64,000 nt of DNA from Anas platyrhynchos (Eukaryota; Chordata; Aves; Anseriformes; Anatidae): assembly GCF_047663525.1 (NCBI RefSeq), contig NC_092621.1, forward strand, positions 7,188,501 through 7,252,500, read 5' to 3'. How positions within the stretch are numbered: position 1 is the first letter of the stretch; the number at the start of each line of letters is the position of its first letter. Both the position numbers and the translations under genes were made by a program. This document shows, in pieces, positions 36,280 to 48,562 of this stretch. The notes beneath the pieces are model-generated. The model had not been told where the DNA came from, searched no databases, and saw only the letters and a list, made by a program, of their open reading frames with translations.

Positions 36280-36744
36280 CCTTTGATCTGGGAAGAACGG
36301 GATAATTAAGGCCTGAAGGCCGAATTGGTTGAGAATTTAAAGCAAGACATATTGTTCCAACGACTAGCCCTGGAATTCTCTGGTGTTCGTAACCAAGAAA
36401 AGGAATGGAAAATGGAGACTGTTATATGATCTGAGAGAAATTAATGAAGTCATGGAAGGTATGGGAGCACTTCAACCAGGATTACCAACTCCAACTATGC
36501 TCTTCCAGTCATGGACATTAATAGTAATAGACTTAGAGGATTGTTTGTTACCAGTTCTGATTGTACATACAAATAGGCATACTCAAGTTTAGTATGTAAA
36601 AGCAATGTTCTGTATGTTTAGAAAGTTCGATGTTCATGTGTGCGTGTTGGTAGAGCATATACTTCCCGCTCACCCAGCACTGTTTACTTGCCTTTTATAA
36701 ATATTACTAAATACAGATTGAGTTGTATCTTCATTTATAACAAA
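36280..36744 (+). pseudogene. pol: Class II ERV remnant (RT plus tail), host of the provirus
   Basis: Plus-strand retroviral pol interrupted on its left by the gamma-like provirus. After one frameshift, the RT fingers are readable from 36383 as [20 protein letters not shown], then [13 protein letters not shown] and LIVIDLEDC. These are the conserved RT blocks of betaretrovirus-like class II ERVs. After LEDC the sequence jumps to non-coding tail shared with the second copy (about 49040-49268), both ending TTTATAACA. The left half of this copy, with gag and 5' LTR, is not present left of the provirus. Confidence 0.8.
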
Positions 36745-38400
36745 TTCTTTTCAATATTCTTCTCAATTTTCTTCATATAATATACATGTAAGAAGGTTTT
36801 TTTTGCATAGTTTCAAACAGCAGTAGGAGAATTTTATGAAGAGTAATTTTCAGGATATTAAATAGACAGATATCACTTCTCTGAAAAAAATTCTGTAGTT
36901 ACTAACCTTTTGAAGCTAGAAGACCATTAAGGGAAATTGACATTCAGTGACAGAGATAGGGTAGGTGCATACTCTGACTTGGTAGAGCTGTCTTTATAAT
37001 CTTTTTCTTTCTCTATTTTATTTTTATTTTTTAATCCACATACATCGATTCAGAGCTTAAATACAATTTCTGTGACTATGCAAGAAAGTAATAGATCTTA
37101 CTGCCAAGCTATGTGTTTATAAGTTTGGCAGTAGACAACAATTTGAGAATTTTCTAGATCGTTTCTTCCACAGGAAATGCAGACAGATTCAGCTCTTTTT
37201 CTTCAAGAGTCCAGGTCACTGGTATTTCTTGCAGACACCTGAGTGTAACACATTTCCTGTCATAGGATGGGGTCATTTTTGGTCTTTGATATTCCACACA
37301 AACACCAGGAGACATTTCCCTAACGTGGAAGATGGCTCAGCATCCTCTCATGTCTTTAAGGGAACTTGTTTGATTAAACTTAAAGTTGGCAAAATAGAGA
37401 AAATCTCTCTACCATCAAAACATGTAAAATAGTTTTAAAGTAAATATAGCTATTCTCATGTCATTTCCTATACATGTAGGGGGAGAAACAGTGGGAGAAG
37501 TGATTCAGAATTAGGTCTATAATGAACCTCTAGTTGCACTTCGTAGAGGCGTCACTACCTCATTCTAATGTGGTGACTCAATGCCTGGGTTCCATTATTT
37601 ACTGCTAAATAATGAGTATGCCTGTATCTATGATAACATGCAGAGGGTCCGGTTTCTTTTCTTTTTTTTTTTTTTTTTTCTTTTCCTGGTTTTGGAAGTC
37701 TGATTCATACGCCCTTTATGTAGCCAGTATTCCATAAATAACAGAGCATTCATACCTCTAGGGAAAAAAAAAATAAAAAAATGAAAAAACAAAAAACAAA
37801 AAACAAAAAACATTCATTAAAAATAATAATGTAGATTCACTTTCTTTCCAAAAGGAAACCTAGTTCATTCATACACCACCCCTTTTTCTCACTGTTGGTC
37901 ACTAAGACTCAATGTAGGGTGTTAAATGACTACCTGCAAGCTCTGAACTTCAATGAAGAGTGCCTGTTGTTCACCAGCCTGAAGAGTCTATGAAGGAGAT
38001 CTGAGCACTGCATTTGCAGGAGGGAAACACAGGTAGCGTTGGCTAGGCATAGTTCAAGTAGTTAGGTCCAATGGACCTGGGCTCTCAGAAAAGATGTTAA
38101 GGAATAAGATGTTTACTGAAGTTCCTGGCTAAAGGGAGAAAGAACTCTACAGTTATCTGCCCTTTAAAATAAGTGAAAATTAACCACCAGCATCAATATT
38201 TGTTATATTTGTTCATTCTATCCGACTTGTTTCATAAAAGTGATCATTTAAATTAACCTACTGCAAATATTTATTTAAACGTGTTCTCAAAATCCCTTTT
38301 CTGAGTTGTCTTTTACATTTTTTCAAAAACATTTTAAATTAACAGTTGTCTAAATTTTTTTACAAGACCGTCAAAGTCAGAAACTCCATCATATCCTTAT
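36745..38400. other. Unique DNA, no gene seen
   Basis: No gene or transposon recognised. Contains a T run near 37659-37679 and A-rich simple sequence near 37764-37810. Confidence 0.55.
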
Positions 38401-39009
38401 TGTGAGAAACACTCTGTAGCCAATAATTTAGGCTCAGGTGAGGATCTCAGTGATTTATTTGTAATTTATTTGTGATAATTTAGTAATATAATTATTATTT
38501 AATTTTATATATATATATAGATAGATAGATATAGATATAGATATAGATATATAGATATAATTTATATATATTTATATATATAAATTAGTAATTTAGTAAT
38601 TTATTTGCGATTGCAATGGCAGGTGTTCCACAAACAGGAATGCACCTACTAGTCACACAGTACTGTTTATATACTTTATTTCTTGATGACTGGGACCCTC
38701 CTCTGTTTCCCCATTGACTGGGTAATCCAGGTTCACAACCTACCCGATGCTTCACAGACAATACATGGCCTCCAGTAGCTGGCCTGTTAAATTTCAGGGT
38801 TTTTTTGACTTTTATACTGTTTGAAGTGGTAATGTTTCTTCACTTACCTGACTAGACTTGACACCGTGATTTTCACCTAATTGTTCTAAGCAGTCCGGTT
38901 GTCTGCATTTTACAAGGTCGCCTACCTATGCTATGCAAGCATATCTCAATACCACATTCCTTACCTTTAAACAATGTAACTCTGCAAAAACAACATTTTT
39001 ATTCCCACA
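38401..39009 (-). mobile_element. Solo LTR of the gamma-like family, copy B, with AT expansion
   Basis: Same LTR as 35808-36279, minus strand, more diverged. It is 609 bp because about 140 bp of AT-rich microsatellite (TA, GATA and TAATTTA units, about 38449-38598) expanded in the R/U5 part next to the poly-A signal, duplicating the AGTAATTTATTTG motif on both sides. Flanking four bases are TTAT and ATTA, so no clean target-site duplication remains. Confidence 0.9.
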
Positions 39010-40184
39010 ATTACGAAATCATATTCTAGCCCCTAGCTAGATCGACCATTGGAAACATCCTTAACTTGTAATCGATATGTTTCTCACACCAATTTAAATG
39101 AATAATTTCTTGCCTGATCTGCAATAATAATAATAAAAATAATTCCACTTTTTGTATGAAAAGAGTTGAAAATGCTTTCACATCCCACCCCACCACTTAA
39201 GGCATATTTCTAAGCTCTCTACTGTTTTCTTCTTCTAAAATTTCTCCAGATGGTAGACCAATTTCCTGAAGTGTTTTACTGAAAACAAAGTGAAAAATTC
39301 ATCTAAACTGCAAACTCTGGCCTTACAGAGAGAAAATTATCTACCTATTTGATGTTTCCCCGACACACTGTATTACGAGCAGGTGCAGAATTCATGAGAT
39401 TACTATTTTGTTATTGAAGTTATTGTAGCATTGAAATAATGAATTAATTCTAATACATGTCCAACTTCTTATAGCTTTAGTTTTCATATTTCATAGCATT
39501 TCTTGCAGGAGTACCAACTACAGTTGGAATGTACATGAAACCCATCAAAAATTTTGACTTTCCACTTGTCAAAAAAGGAAGATTTGAGACAATCAAATCC
39601 TGTTCTTAAAACTTTATCAAGGCACAACACTGATAGAAGTAACGAATGAAAATCTCTTTAAAAATTTGTTTCATTGTGTTTTCTACTTGTATTTTTCTAT
39701 TAGAAAGAGTTGTTCATTGAAAATATTATTGGAAATGGTTTAAAACAAAAACAGATAAGACCTAATTCATAAGAAACAAAATACTTAACTAGTCTTCAAG
39801 TCTTCATTTTTTTAAAAGACAGTATTTTACCTTTCCATATGTATATTCTAGGTTAAAAAAAATAATAATAATAAAAAATCATATTTGAAAAAGTGATTAA
39901 TTTTACAAAAAAAATACATTTCTGAGAATAGAGCTTACAACTGACTTTGATTGGCATTCTGTTTCAACTTGCTTATTTTTGTTCTTAAAAGAAGAGCAAT
40001 AACAAAAATGCAAGGTTTTCTGGTGCTCATTTTTGTATGTATTAATGAAACTCTGGGTGTGAAATGGGTACTCAAGGAACTTCCCGCTCAGTAGTGCAGG
40101 GTCACATCAGTTAAATCCATTTGAAATTAAATTCTAGGAACCCATTGGCAGCAGAAACATAAAATACACCAAAGAATTCTGCAC
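39010..40184. other. Unique AT-rich DNA, no gene seen
   Basis: No open frame above 60 codons in this stretch and no repeat recognised beyond short AAT-rich tracts (about 39124-39140 and 39856-39880). Confidence 0.55.
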
Positions 40185-40775
40185 TGTGTCTGGCTGGGAT
40201 GAAATTAACTTTCCCTATAACAGCCCATCTAGTGCTGTGCTCTCCTAGAACTGTTATAGCTAGAACAGCTCTGATATTGCACCAATGTTTTGTCTATTGC
40301 TGAGTAGTGCTGGCACAACATTCAAGCTGTCTCTCCAAACCCCTCCCCACAAAAGTCAGTAGGCTGACATGGGCAAGAAGTGAGGCAGGGATGTCACCAG
40401 GTGAGGTGACCTAAACTGACCAAAAGGATATTCCATACCATGTGACATCATGCGCAGCAAGAAAACCCGGAGGGGAAAAAGAAGAAGGGAGGACTCTCAT
40501 TGTGAAAACGTTTATCCATTTATATTCCTGAACAACCACTACAGGGATTGGGATCCTGCTACCCAAGATGTAACTGAACATCATGTGCAGATGGGCAGTA
40601 GAGACCAGTTGTTCTGTCCTTTTGCTTCTGCGCAGCCTAAACTGCTCTTTCTCTCAACTTGTGAGCCTTTTCTTTCAGCACATTTTCTCCCCCTTTTCTT
40701 TTGAAGAAGGGGAATGAAGAAGCAGTATGGTTCTTAGGCAACAGCTTAGCTGTCTGTTGGTGTGAAACCCCCATA
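40185..40775 (+). mobile_element. Older solo LTR related to the ERVL-like family
   Basis: The order of conserved blocks (GGCTGGGATGAAATTAAC, GCTGAGTAGTGCT, the GATATTCCATACCATGTGACATCA block, CTCTCAACTTGTGAG, TTTTCTCCCCC, and GGTGTGAAACC near the end) parallels the LTRs at 18478 and 25032. The CRE is degraded to TGACATCA and overall divergence is much higher. Its boundaries are approximate. Confidence 0.7.
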
Positions 40776-43700
40776 ATGGTGACTTGCCCAGCAGTCACCT
40801 TTCCAGAAAGGCACTCCGCAGAAGGAGCTGCACTCTGAGGACACTTTTAAGAGACCATTTCAGGATCTCCATGCTGTGCATGCTCTCCTTGCTTTCACCA
40901 TTATCCACACAGAAGAGTGAAGCACTGCAAAGGAATTTTGCACAGAAGGAAGGCTTCTGGTTTATGAAGTTATTGGAGGGGATAATGGAGGAGGGGAGAA
41001 GAGAAACAGAGAGACTGGCATTTTTTTCTTTCCAGAAGACTGACATAGATTTTGCTATTGCTATTGATTTTGGCTTGGATTCATCCTAACTAGCGATGGG
41101 AACCTAACTGAGATGCCTAAGTTAGAAGCACAGCCACAGTAGGCTCCCTCTGTAATCAATTGAAAGAAATAGGTACCTCTGGAGTCACCCATGAACAGAG
41201 AAACATTTATTTCACTGCAATGACAATGGGGTGAATGTAGAGTTACTGCATTCCTAGTTTAAATACCTCAGATATTTGTGTTATGTCAGTAAAATGGGGG
41301 TCTTTATATATAAGTTGTTCAAACAACAACAAAAAAAGTTGAACTGAGTAAGTCTCAAGGCAGTGTTTGAGTGTTTGAAGCATATTTTTACATTTCAGCT
41401 CTGGAGTTTTGAGCTGCACTTCTCTCTCTCTTTTTTTTTTTTTTCTTTGCAAGTTAGATTTCTCACCTAGAAATTATTAATTTTTAATTATTAATTTGTC
41501 CTAAATTAATTATTTTAGGAGGCAAATGAGAGTCAGTGAAGCTCCTGATGGAAGGAAAAGCATTTTTCAATATGAACTTAAAGGAATCCAAGGCCTAGCT
41601 GGCCAAGTACATCATGCAATCAGAGCTTCCCATTTAATTATTTACTTTTCTAGTTTTACACTCATCATCACAAGGTCTCAATCATCTTCAGACTTCTTAG
41701 CATTGATGCAAAAGTATTGTCACAAATGACTGAAAAATTTGTCATTATGTTTGCCCCAGGATTCCAGTGAGGAGGTAGGGGGGAACAGAAAACATATTCT
41801 GTATTCTCTCTTTGCAAAGATTTACACTTTTGTAAAATTTAGTGAATTTTGCTTGTGTCTGTTTAGTAATTCCCTCCTTTCATTGAAAGGATCCAAAAAA
41901 TCTCTTTGGGAATTACATCTCAATTTGGGGGTTTCTATGTATAAATCAATAACAAAACATATCTGCCTTTATTTAAAGACCAATACCTCTTGATTTCTGT
42001 GCCCTGAAACTTTTGTAAACTTCTGTGGGATCCTTGTAGCTCCCTTTCATTGGAAATTCATCAGGATTATGTCTGAAGGGATGCATCCCAGACCCTGATG
42101 TGTTATGAAGCTGTACATTTACATGGTTGAAATCATAGCCCAAAGAAACTCTCCAGCAGTAAATGCAGGAAATGACAACCATCAAGCTGTAAATGGCTCT
42201 CCTTTTCTCTCAGACATGCTCACAAGTAGCACAGTATACCAAAGACTTGTTTTCTTTCTGAAGAGGCACATGTCTCTGCAAACCATGCTGTACTCAGGCA
42301 GCATTCATGTATCGTAATGAGAGGCTGAGTGCAGACTAAACAGACAAAGTGAGGGAGACAGTAAGGGGAGAAAAAGGATCTCAAGGTGGGAGGGGGGCTT
42401 TATCATTTGTTTCACATATTCTAGGCTCAATTAACACATCTCGAGGATTCTTATGACATTGCTAACAAGAATTAATACGGAAGTTATGCATTTTACCTTT
42501 TATCTCAATTGCTTTGCACGAGTCTGGCAAAGTTGAAAAGCTGCTAATTTAGTAGTCAGCAGTGTCAAATAAAATTTCTAAACTGTATGTCTATAAAAGA
42601 ACATCTTTGCAATAAGGCATAGCAAATATGCTTGCAAAACAGTTCAGTCAGCAAACCTGTTTTAAGTTTTGAAATATCTGGCAATGACATTTATTAGAAC
42701 AAAACTATAATATATCAGTGATATAAAAAGCTGTCTCTTCATCACCGGCACTTTATTATAGGCACTAATTTTGTGCAAAATCCTTTAGATTCTTTGCAAA
42801 ACACCTGCTGAACTTAAAGAAATATGGTTACTGCTTGTGCTGAGACAGATGTAGCTTAATCACATAATACTGAATTTGACTTTTCAGTGCCTCACAATAA
42901 ATGAACTGAACATACCAGTGCAGGAGATTTAAATCTTGTTCCAATTTGAATATTGTGTTCACTGACTGGAGGGGCTGAGCTAAAGCAATCTTCCCCAGGT
43001 CTTCAACACTACATGAAGCAATTCTGTGTTAGCTACTTTTTTATTAAAAAAAAAAAAAAAAAAAAGTGAGATCGGCTCAAACACTACATTTAAGGTCAGA
43101 CCTCTCCTTTACAATTTTGTTTTCTTTTCTTTGTTACTTTTTTACCTTGTCTGTCTGCATATTTTTATTTTTTCTAGGATATTTGAAGATTCCATGTTTA
43201 AAAAGCAATTGCACTGGGGGCAGCTAAGATGATCATCATGAGCTAGAATGAGATAAAATGAGGCAGGACACTTTCTTTCTCTGTCATCAACTACACATGA
43301 TTAGTTTTATGCATTGATTGATTTTTAGTGGTAAGATAAGTCAATTCCTATGATTTTCAGTCATCCCAGTGGTGATCAGATTAAGATCCAAACTTTTTTA
43401 CTCATTTCTCATTCCCTTTTTTTTTTTTTTTTTTCTTAATTGATGATGGAGTTTCTGGGAGTAGGTACACTTATGCTTTTGAGTGCAACAATTTTATATG
43501 TTCTTGGTCCTCTATGTGCTTGTAAAAGAATATCTGTGAATCCAGCTATACAATATCTGTACATAATGGAGAGAGGTACATAATACACACATTTCAATGC
43601 ACAAATACTCATAAACATCTTTACAGGATATGTATGTTCCATTTCACTGTGTGTATATTTTTCTCTATATATCCAGTCTTATTTACACTGTAATGTTAAA

Positions 43701-45040
43701 TAACAGTACTTTAATTTTACTTCTTCAGATGAGCTGTGTGCTTCATAAAAACACATAAAACAATGAAACCTCATGAATATTTATATCAATGGCTACATAG
43801 CATTATAGTCATAATCTCTGAAACTGGTTCTCACCGGTTCAGAATTAATTATCAAGTTCAGTTTTAATTGCATTCTTCTAAATTACAGAAAAAAAAAAAA
43901 AAAAAAAATCACAAATGCTCTGCTGGGCCTGTTGCATCCATGACTGCTTTCTACAATCCCTTCCTTAGTGTGTAATGGTGATCCAAAGACAGGGACGTGA
44001 TTCAGAGGTTTCTCTTGAATCCAACTTAATGTTAATGCTTCTCCCACCTTAAAGATAAAATAAAAATCCTATTGCCAGTTGCTGCAGCAGACAAATTTAA
44101 CTAAATGTAGATAGCCTCTTTTTTTCCTTTTCCTTTTCCCTGTTTAGCTGGTTTTGATTTTTGATAGCATACTGCCTACTCATAAAAATGGTAGTGTTGG
44201 CTGAAGAAATCTGGGGGAAAAGCATCTTTCTGGAGGCAATCAGCTTGAGCTCTGTGCATCAGTTGTCTTCTGCATTAAACTCCACAGGATCTCTTCACTC
44301 ATATCAGAAGTGTTTGATTTTGTTTAAATTTAATCTATAAAGAAACAGTGAGCAAAATTCTCTATGAAATCCTTTGGTATAAAAGACAGAATATATTGAT
44401 TTCCCAGGACAGAGGAAGAGTCTGTAACACACACACCCCCTCACCCCAGCCCAGCTCCTGACCACCCTTCCAGGACCTATTCTACCTGAGAAACCCCCAA
44501 ATCCCTTTAACTAGAAAAATCACTCCACCAACAGCCATGCATACTTTCTTGACCTCTCCTTTTTCTTCAACTCTTCCTATCAACCTTCAACCACAGCTGG
44601 GGTCACCATTTGTCCCATCCTCAAAGAAGACTATTAAGCAGTCAATACCAATGCCACACCCTGACTTTGCTGAATTGCAGCCCTGAATTTTATCCTCCCA
44701 TCTCCCTCCTGTACAGAGAAAAAATGTAGAATCCTTCATCCTTTAATTTATCAGCTCCAGTGTGCACATAGGTAGATATCAGTAAAAATCAAATGCTTTT
44801 TTAGTTCTCCCTGCTTCAGTCATCCAGAGATCCTGTGTCCTGTTCCCCAGCTGTGTAATCACAGAAAGTTTGCTACTCTCATCACTTCTTGCAGATGAAG
44901 GTCCTGACAGTACCTCAAGCTATTACCCTGTTCAGGCAGAGTGTGAAATAGAAGATTCAAGATTCATGCTCTCTGTGTATAGTTGCTGATCTGTATCCAA
45001 AAGTCTTGCAAATGATCTGAGCTCAAGTCCATCATTTACA

Positions 45041-45041
45041 A

Positions 45042-45084
<43 letters not shown>

Positions 45085-45086
45085 AA
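45041..45086. repeat. (AAAT)n microsatellite
   Basis: About eleven uninterrupted AAAT units. Confidence 0.95.
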
Positions 45087-45259
45087 TGGATGTTTCTTCT
45101 CAAGTGTCTATTTACTTGATTATTTACTTGATAAAGTAAAATCCTGCCTAAGAGGAGTCATACTCCCTCCTGACTGAACATGGGTGTTTTTAAAGCTTTA
45201 GCAACTATTTTAGGAGATAAATCTGGAGATTTGTTCTCAGGATGTTCATGAGCCATTTC

Positions 45260-45370
45260 ACTCAAAGCTGCTCGCAGGCAAACTGCGTAAGCAGGTGCCT
45301 AATTCTAAGCATGTGAGCACTGAATTAAACAGGGCTGCTCTGACACCCAGGATACCTGCTCAATCCCTGC
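45260..45370. mobile_element. Possible ancient amniote LINE 3'-UTR relic
   Basis: The segment GCAGGTGCCTAATTCTAAGC followed by ATGTGAGCACTGAATTAAAC resembles the TAAGCATGTG-rich 3' regions of old amniote repeats. Too decayed for a family name. Confidence 0.3.
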
Positions 45371-46561
45371 ATGCTAAAGGGATGCAAATTATAAACAGTG
45401 AATGAAAGGTTTAGTCAGTTTTTATTTTTAAGAATATTCTAAGGAAGCTGAACATGAGTTTGTATATTAAAATTCAGATCAATGTAGGATATATACATAC
45501 ATATATTATACATTTGTACCCAAAATAGCACAATGTTGAAAGTGGTATAGCAAAATCATAGCCAATGAATTTGTTAAAGATAAGGAAGGACAAAAGCAAA
45601 TCAGAGGAATAACTTAGTATTTTTTGCTAGTTTCTGATGACCAGAAAAAATGACCTAGAGAAGAACCCCAAACAGTTGGTCTATATATCTAAATTCAGTA
45701 TCATAAGAGATATCCAGAAGACCTGGAGTTATTCCGGCAAGGACAGGTAGAAACACAAAATGTTAAATTAATGAGATGACTAGTTTGCACTGCAATCTAA
45801 TAACCCAAGACAAAAAGGTTTATGAATTTTATCGCCACCAAAACTACAGCAACATGCTTAATACTATAAGTTAATATTTTTTTTGTTTCCTCTGTGACAT
45901 TATTCCTATTATTTTTTTTCCTAATTTGAAATTACATATGCTGCCTTTTTTTTTTTTTTTTTTTTTTTTTCAGATTTACTTGCTGTTCTTACAATAAAAA
46001 AGCAAGAAAGAGCCATTCTTCACTTTTTCTGAGAAATGCTTGTTGCACACACAGGATAACAGGGCACTTTCTAACTACTTGAATTTTCAAGCCACTACCA
46101 CAGTAAAAAGAGTAATCAGAAAAAAAAAAATAGGAAGGACGAGGAAATAAAAAAAGTATAAGAGAAAGAGTGGAAGAAAAGTCCAGGATATATAAAGTTG
46201 GATACAAGCAAGTTGTGTCCCAGGAAGAATCAATAAAGGCAATCATGTACAATCAACACTTATGTGGATTTAAATCACGTGACTGTAAAGCTTAAAATAG
46301 AGATGCATTACAGCAGATGGCAGCTTGTAGAGGAAAAGCATAGGTGCAAGAACTGCTGTCCTTTGAGGAGATTTCACAGAGGTGTTATTGGCAGGGAGAT
46401 TTCTTTTTTTTTTTTTCTCTCTTCCAGAATTGAAAGTGGCAGGTTTCTGCGAAAATCATAGTCCAAGACAGAAGTTGCACGGGGTTGTATGAGCAAGGCA
46501 TTTCAGAGATGTTTAAGTGCATTTATATGCAGTATGGAAGAATAAGGAAAAAAAAAAAGGT

Positions 46562-46630
46562 GGGGGGGGGGGTGGAGGTTGAAGGCCTTCTCTCAAGTAG
46601 TGCTTCCTTTCTTTCTCTCTCTCTCTCTCT

Positions 46631-46672
<42 letters not shown>
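46562..46672. repeat. Composite tract: G run, (TC)n, T38
   Basis: G11 at 46562-46572, then after a short spacer a (TC)n run (about 46614-46633) and 39 consecutive T (46634-46672). Likely unstable in length and error-prone in assemblies. Confidence 0.95.
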
Positions 46673-47030
46673 CAGCCTTCCTTTCACAGTCAATTTGCTG
46701 CAAGTTGGATCTTGAAAAGAACGTGCTGACATCTAGCAGTGTGGCTAACCTGTTAGGGAGCTTTTCAATATTTATACACTGTAACCCCTGATAAGACTTC
46801 CTTCTTCTGAATAAAGTCCTGCATCTCTCCTTGGGGACCTTTTAGATCATTTTTATAACTTAAATCTGCATTTATCTTTAAATTTTTGTTTCTATTCAGT
46901 AGTCACTTTCTCTCACTTTCCTTCTCTTAACACTTTATATTTCATTCATTACGTGGAGTTTCATCTGCCCAAATATATTTAGCCTGTTGGTCTCAGCATT
47001 TTTATTTTGAAGAACGTAACAAAATAGTTT

Positions 47031-47800
47031 TGTTACAGTGGGGGAAACCTCACGGAAGTGAGGGTGCCCAGCAGCCACCTACTCTTGGACTAAATGAAGG
47101 AACAAAGGGCCCTTTGTTTAGAAACAGCTGAAACAATGAGAGCCACCACCCCAAATGCAGGCCACACATAAATATGGAATATGTGGGTGGAAATATTCAC
47201 AGTGGTCTGAATCAGCAGTGGGGTGGAAGGAGAGTTTCTTTGTTTGCAGCTCTGCAGAGAAAGGGCAGGAAGAGAAGGCTGAAGGGGCAGATACAGAAAT
47301 AGAAGTAAATACGGCCAGACAGCCGCAAAAGGCCTGAAAACATGGCTATGAGGAAAATGTTATATACGGAGTGGTAATTTGTGTCGAGAAAATGGTTGAT
47401 ATTAATAAAGAAGGGGGAGATTTGGGAATATGGCCATGGGGGTTGGAAAGCCCCGTGGTTGAGATAACATTAGACTCTTAACGACGAGGCCATCAGGAAT
47501 ATAAAAGAGTTTAGAAGGAAAAAAGAAGGGTGAATCAGGAGACTCCATGCAGTCTCAGGTTTCTTGTTCTCCAGCCATTAAGGCATGGAAGTCTCTGGGT
47601 GTTTGCTGTTGTTACATTCAAAGTTGTTTGACCAATGAAAAGTTGTTTTGAAAAGAACTGCTATGGAGACAAAGGTATAAGAGGGGAAACTGCACTCAAG
47701 ATAAGAAAAAAAAAAAAAAAAAAAGGCAACACGATGAAGTTATGTCATCAATAAAGAAGCAGGGAAAAGAAATGAAGAGGAACAGGCCGGCAGAATGGAG
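47031..47800 (+). mobile_element. Candidate 5' LTR/promoter of the second class II ERV
   Basis: Upstream of a gag-like start there is a plus-strand promoter arrangement: CCAAT (47632-47636), TATAA (47676-47680) and AATAAA (47750-47755), spaced as in a U3-R unit. The proposed left end TGTTACAGTGGGGG (47031) and the element's right end TTTATAACA (49268) form a short TGTTA/TAACA inverted pair. I could not identify the primer binding site, the exact U5 end or a target-site duplication, and the segment at the 3' end of this element is not an obvious repeat of it. Hence LTR status is an inference. Confidence 0.45.
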
Positions 47801-47984
47801 ACGAGGACGGGAACAGGCACTTTGATTGCCTCATGAAGATAGGTTCAGCCAAACTCAGCAAACTGCTCAGAGAAGCTCGGACAGAAAGTCGCTGGGAATA
47901 GGCGCACTGGAGCTGGAGAGAAGCTCGAGCTGAGAGAAGGACCTGTGCACACATCTGCCCCTCACTGATAAGCAGTTGCGCATT

Positions 47985-48374
47985 ATGGGGAATCATACGT
48001 CCTTAGAAACAAAGACAGTCCTGGTAACCTTACAGCTTATTCTCCTTCTTAACAATCGGACAGTTTATGAGCCTGAAATATGGGACGAAACTGGGGTCAA
48101 GGTGTGGGACTCTGCAACTAAAAATGACAAGGTTGTGGTGGGATTGCTCGGCACCTGGCGAGCAATCTCTGAGGCCTTAATGAGACATGTGGGGCCACAG
48201 GCAGAAACGTGTGGTTTGCCAGACAGTGAGGGAGCTGTGGGCTCCTTTATTCATCCGACTGCTACGCCATGGGCCCCTCTGCTGCTACAGCCATCGAAGG
48301 CTTTTGCTGTTACGCCCCTTGCTGACCTGAACATGCCTTTTGACCCAGGCCTATTGGCCTTGAAAAGGAGATGA
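47985..48374 (+). pseudogene. gag: Gag-like N-terminus (MGNHTS...) of the class II ERV
   Basis: From the ATG at 47985 a 129-codon frame begins MGNHTS, fitting the myristoylation rule (G2, S/T6) of retroviral matrix proteins. It includes LLGTWRAISEALMRHVG and a proline-rich later part. The frame can be extended upstream only through non-ATG codons, and the ATG is the natural start. It ends at a TGA (GLLALKRR stop) just where the sequence jumps to RT, so most of gag, pro and the start of pol are deleted. Whether this is MA specifically is inference from position and the myristoylation signal; no family match could be run. Confidence 0.5.
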
Positions 48375-48562
48375 ATATGCTTTATCTGGGAAAAACGGGA
48401 GACATAAGGCCTGAAGACCAAGTTGCTTGACAACTTAAAGCAAGACATATCGCTCAAAAGGAATAGAAAATGGAGACTATTAAGTCATGAAACTTAAAGG
48501 ATTGTTTGTTACCTTTTCTGATTGTACATATATTTAGGTGTACGCGATTTTAGTAAGTTATG
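48375..48562 (+). pseudogene. pol: Class II ERV RT fragment and tail, second copy
   Basis: Homologous to 36285-36590: the stretches ATCTGGGAA.AACGGGA, TAAGGCCTGAAG.CC and TTAAAGCAAGACATAT are shared. Internal deletion removed the RT fingers core; the copy-1 segment lost lies between two GTCATGGA direct repeats, suggesting slippage. From 48486 the KDC-like RT end (ACTTAAAGGATTGTTTGTTA) runs into the tail, which is duplicated on the other side of the LTR at 48563. Confidence 0.75.

Larger units (their letters stand above)
40776..47030. other. Unique DNA, no gene seen; simple repeats
   Basis: No exon found. Contains (AAAT)n at 45041-45086, poly-A near 43047-43065 and 43890-43908, poly-T near 43417-43434 and 45948-45970, the G/TC/T composite tract at 46562-46672, and a possible ancient repeat at 45260-45370. 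A segment near 42410-42590 has conserved-element texture but cannot be tested here. Confidence 0.5.

Noticed and set aside
38500-38585. GATA/TA array in LTR copy B as a CRISPR-like or regulatory array
   Set aside because: Units are contiguous simple sequence without spacers; it is a microsatellite in a eukaryotic LTR.
40776-40830. Similarity of GCCCAGCAGTCACCT to GCCCAGCAGCCACCT at about 47069
   Set aside because: Only about 15-40 bp are alike; too short to claim a second related LTR at 40.8 kb.
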